14,898 bases of DNA from JAGFIY01 sp964499285 (GTDB lineage: Bacteria > Bacteroidota > Ignavibacteria > Ignavibacteriales > Melioribacteraceae): positions 1 to 14,898 of the forward strand of contig CAZCLA010000054.1 of the NCBI GenBank assembly GCA_964499285.1, given 5' to 3'. Position 1 is the stretch's first letter. Every line of letters starts with the position of its first letter. The translations under genes and the position numbers were made by a program. The notes beneath the pieces are model-generated. The model did no database searches and was not told the origin of the DNA. It was given only the letters and a program-made list of their open reading frames with translations. Positions 14,638 through 14,898 of this stretch are shown here, one piece after another.

Positions 14638-14898
14638 TTACCTAAGTAAAATCATCTTTTTTGTTTCGCTGTAATTTCCGGCTTGGAGTCGGTAATAATA
14701 AATCCCGGAGGATAAACCTACAGCATTAAACTCAACCTCGTGTTCTCCCGGCTGTAATTGTTTGTTTATAAGCTTTGCAACTTCTCTTCCGAGAATGTCG
14801 TATACGCGAAGAAGCACTAACCCCTCCCTCGCTCCCTCCCCTTGGTAAGGGGAGGGATGGGGTGGGGTTGGTATTGTGAAATTTATTGTTGTGCTTGG
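14638..14898 (-). CDS. C-terminus of a second T9SS-exported protein (5' end outside the window)
   Basis: An open frame enters from the right edge and ends at the TAA at 14640-14638, giving 86 residues. It is almost entirely a T9SS type A sorting domain: PSTTINFTIP at the start (the tail of NPFNPSTTINF), then RVYDILGREVAKLI, GEHEVEFNAVGLSSGIYYYRL, and the terminal ETKKMILLR. Proteins with this domain are moved across the outer membrane by the Por/type IX machinery and are either released or anchored to the surface. The passenger part is outside the window. Between the first two strands lies an extra proline/glycine-rich segment TPPHPSPYQGEGAREG coded by a GC-rich palindrome. Confidence 0.9.
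   Translation of the reverse strand, partial: PSTTINFTIPTPPHPSPYQGEGAREGLVLLRVYDILGREVAKLINKQLQPGEHEVEFNAVGLSSGIYYYRLQAGNYSETKKMILLR
14819..14869. repeat. GC-rich palindromic element inserted in frame in a T9SS domain
   Basis: CCCTCCCCTT (14834-14843) and AAGGGGAGGG (14847-14856) are perfect 10-bp inverted arms around GGT. Outer arms AACCCC (14819-14824) and GGGGTT (14864-14869) bracket them. The block is far more GC-rich than its surroundings. On the minus strand it is read through in frame as roughly PTPPHPSPYQGEGAREG. The form resembles small palindromic repeats that insert inside genes, such as Rickettsia palindromic elements. Confidence 0.7.

Noticed and set aside
14819..14869. Palindrome read as a simple transcription terminator
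   Set aside because: It lies inside an open, conserved reading frame well before the stop codon and is not followed by a T-run in the gene's direction, so a coding insertion explains it better.

Overview
The window looks like a chromosomal segment of an AT-rich member of the FCB group (Bacteroidota/Chlorobi/Ignavibacteriota), most likely an Ignavibacteria relative. The main evidence is two secreted-protein genes whose C-termini carry a type IX secretion (T9SS) type A sorting domain. They show the NYPNPFNPTTKIKF and VYDILGREV / GLSSGIYYYRL / TKKMILLR signatures that are abundant in that phylum. Gene density is high, no intergenic stretch exceeds about 230 bases, and no tRNA, rRNA, CRISPR array or complete insertion sequence is visible.

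Layout. Positions 1-84 hold the tail of an unrecognised plus-strand gene. From 4542 down to 119 runs a minus-strand series: homoserine O-acetyltransferase (metX), a small lipoprotein, then a tight three-gene unit made of a membrane sensor ending at its HAMP domain, a TrkH potassium transporter that starts at a TTG overlapping the sensor's stop, and a beta-carbonic anhydrase. From 4658 a plus-strand secreted protein with two DUF1566 (Lcl_C) modules and a T9SS domain runs to 6190. Its last residues are knocked out of frame at a run of seven A; one more A would restore the canonical ending. A minus-strand SAM methyltransferase (6213-6824) faces it.

The centre of interest is a plus-strand four-gene operon (7051-12661) whose junctions are a 1-nt overlap, a 10-nt gap and a 1-nt gap. 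It encodes (i) a fold-type II PLP enzyme related to threonine synthase, (ii) a DUF1611 P-loop protein of the kind linked to D-glutamate N-acetylation (DgcN), (iii) a 780-residue fusion of a PP-loop ATPase (SGGKDS plus a CxxCxxC zinc-type cluster) with a creatininase-family metalloamidohydrolase, and (iv) a dipeptide epimerase / N-acyl-glutamate racemase of the enolase superfamily. I infer an uncharacterised pathway that activates, epimerises and hydrolyses a glutamate-like or small peptide substrate. The chemistry cannot be settled from sequence alone.

The operon abuts a minus-strand galactokinase (12662-13921) with no gap. The right end holds a small secreted protein (14082-14558), a three-way-junction inverted repeat between convergent genes (14570-14620), and the tail of a second T9SS-exported protein. 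That tail carries a GC-rich palindromic element inserted in frame inside its sorting domain.
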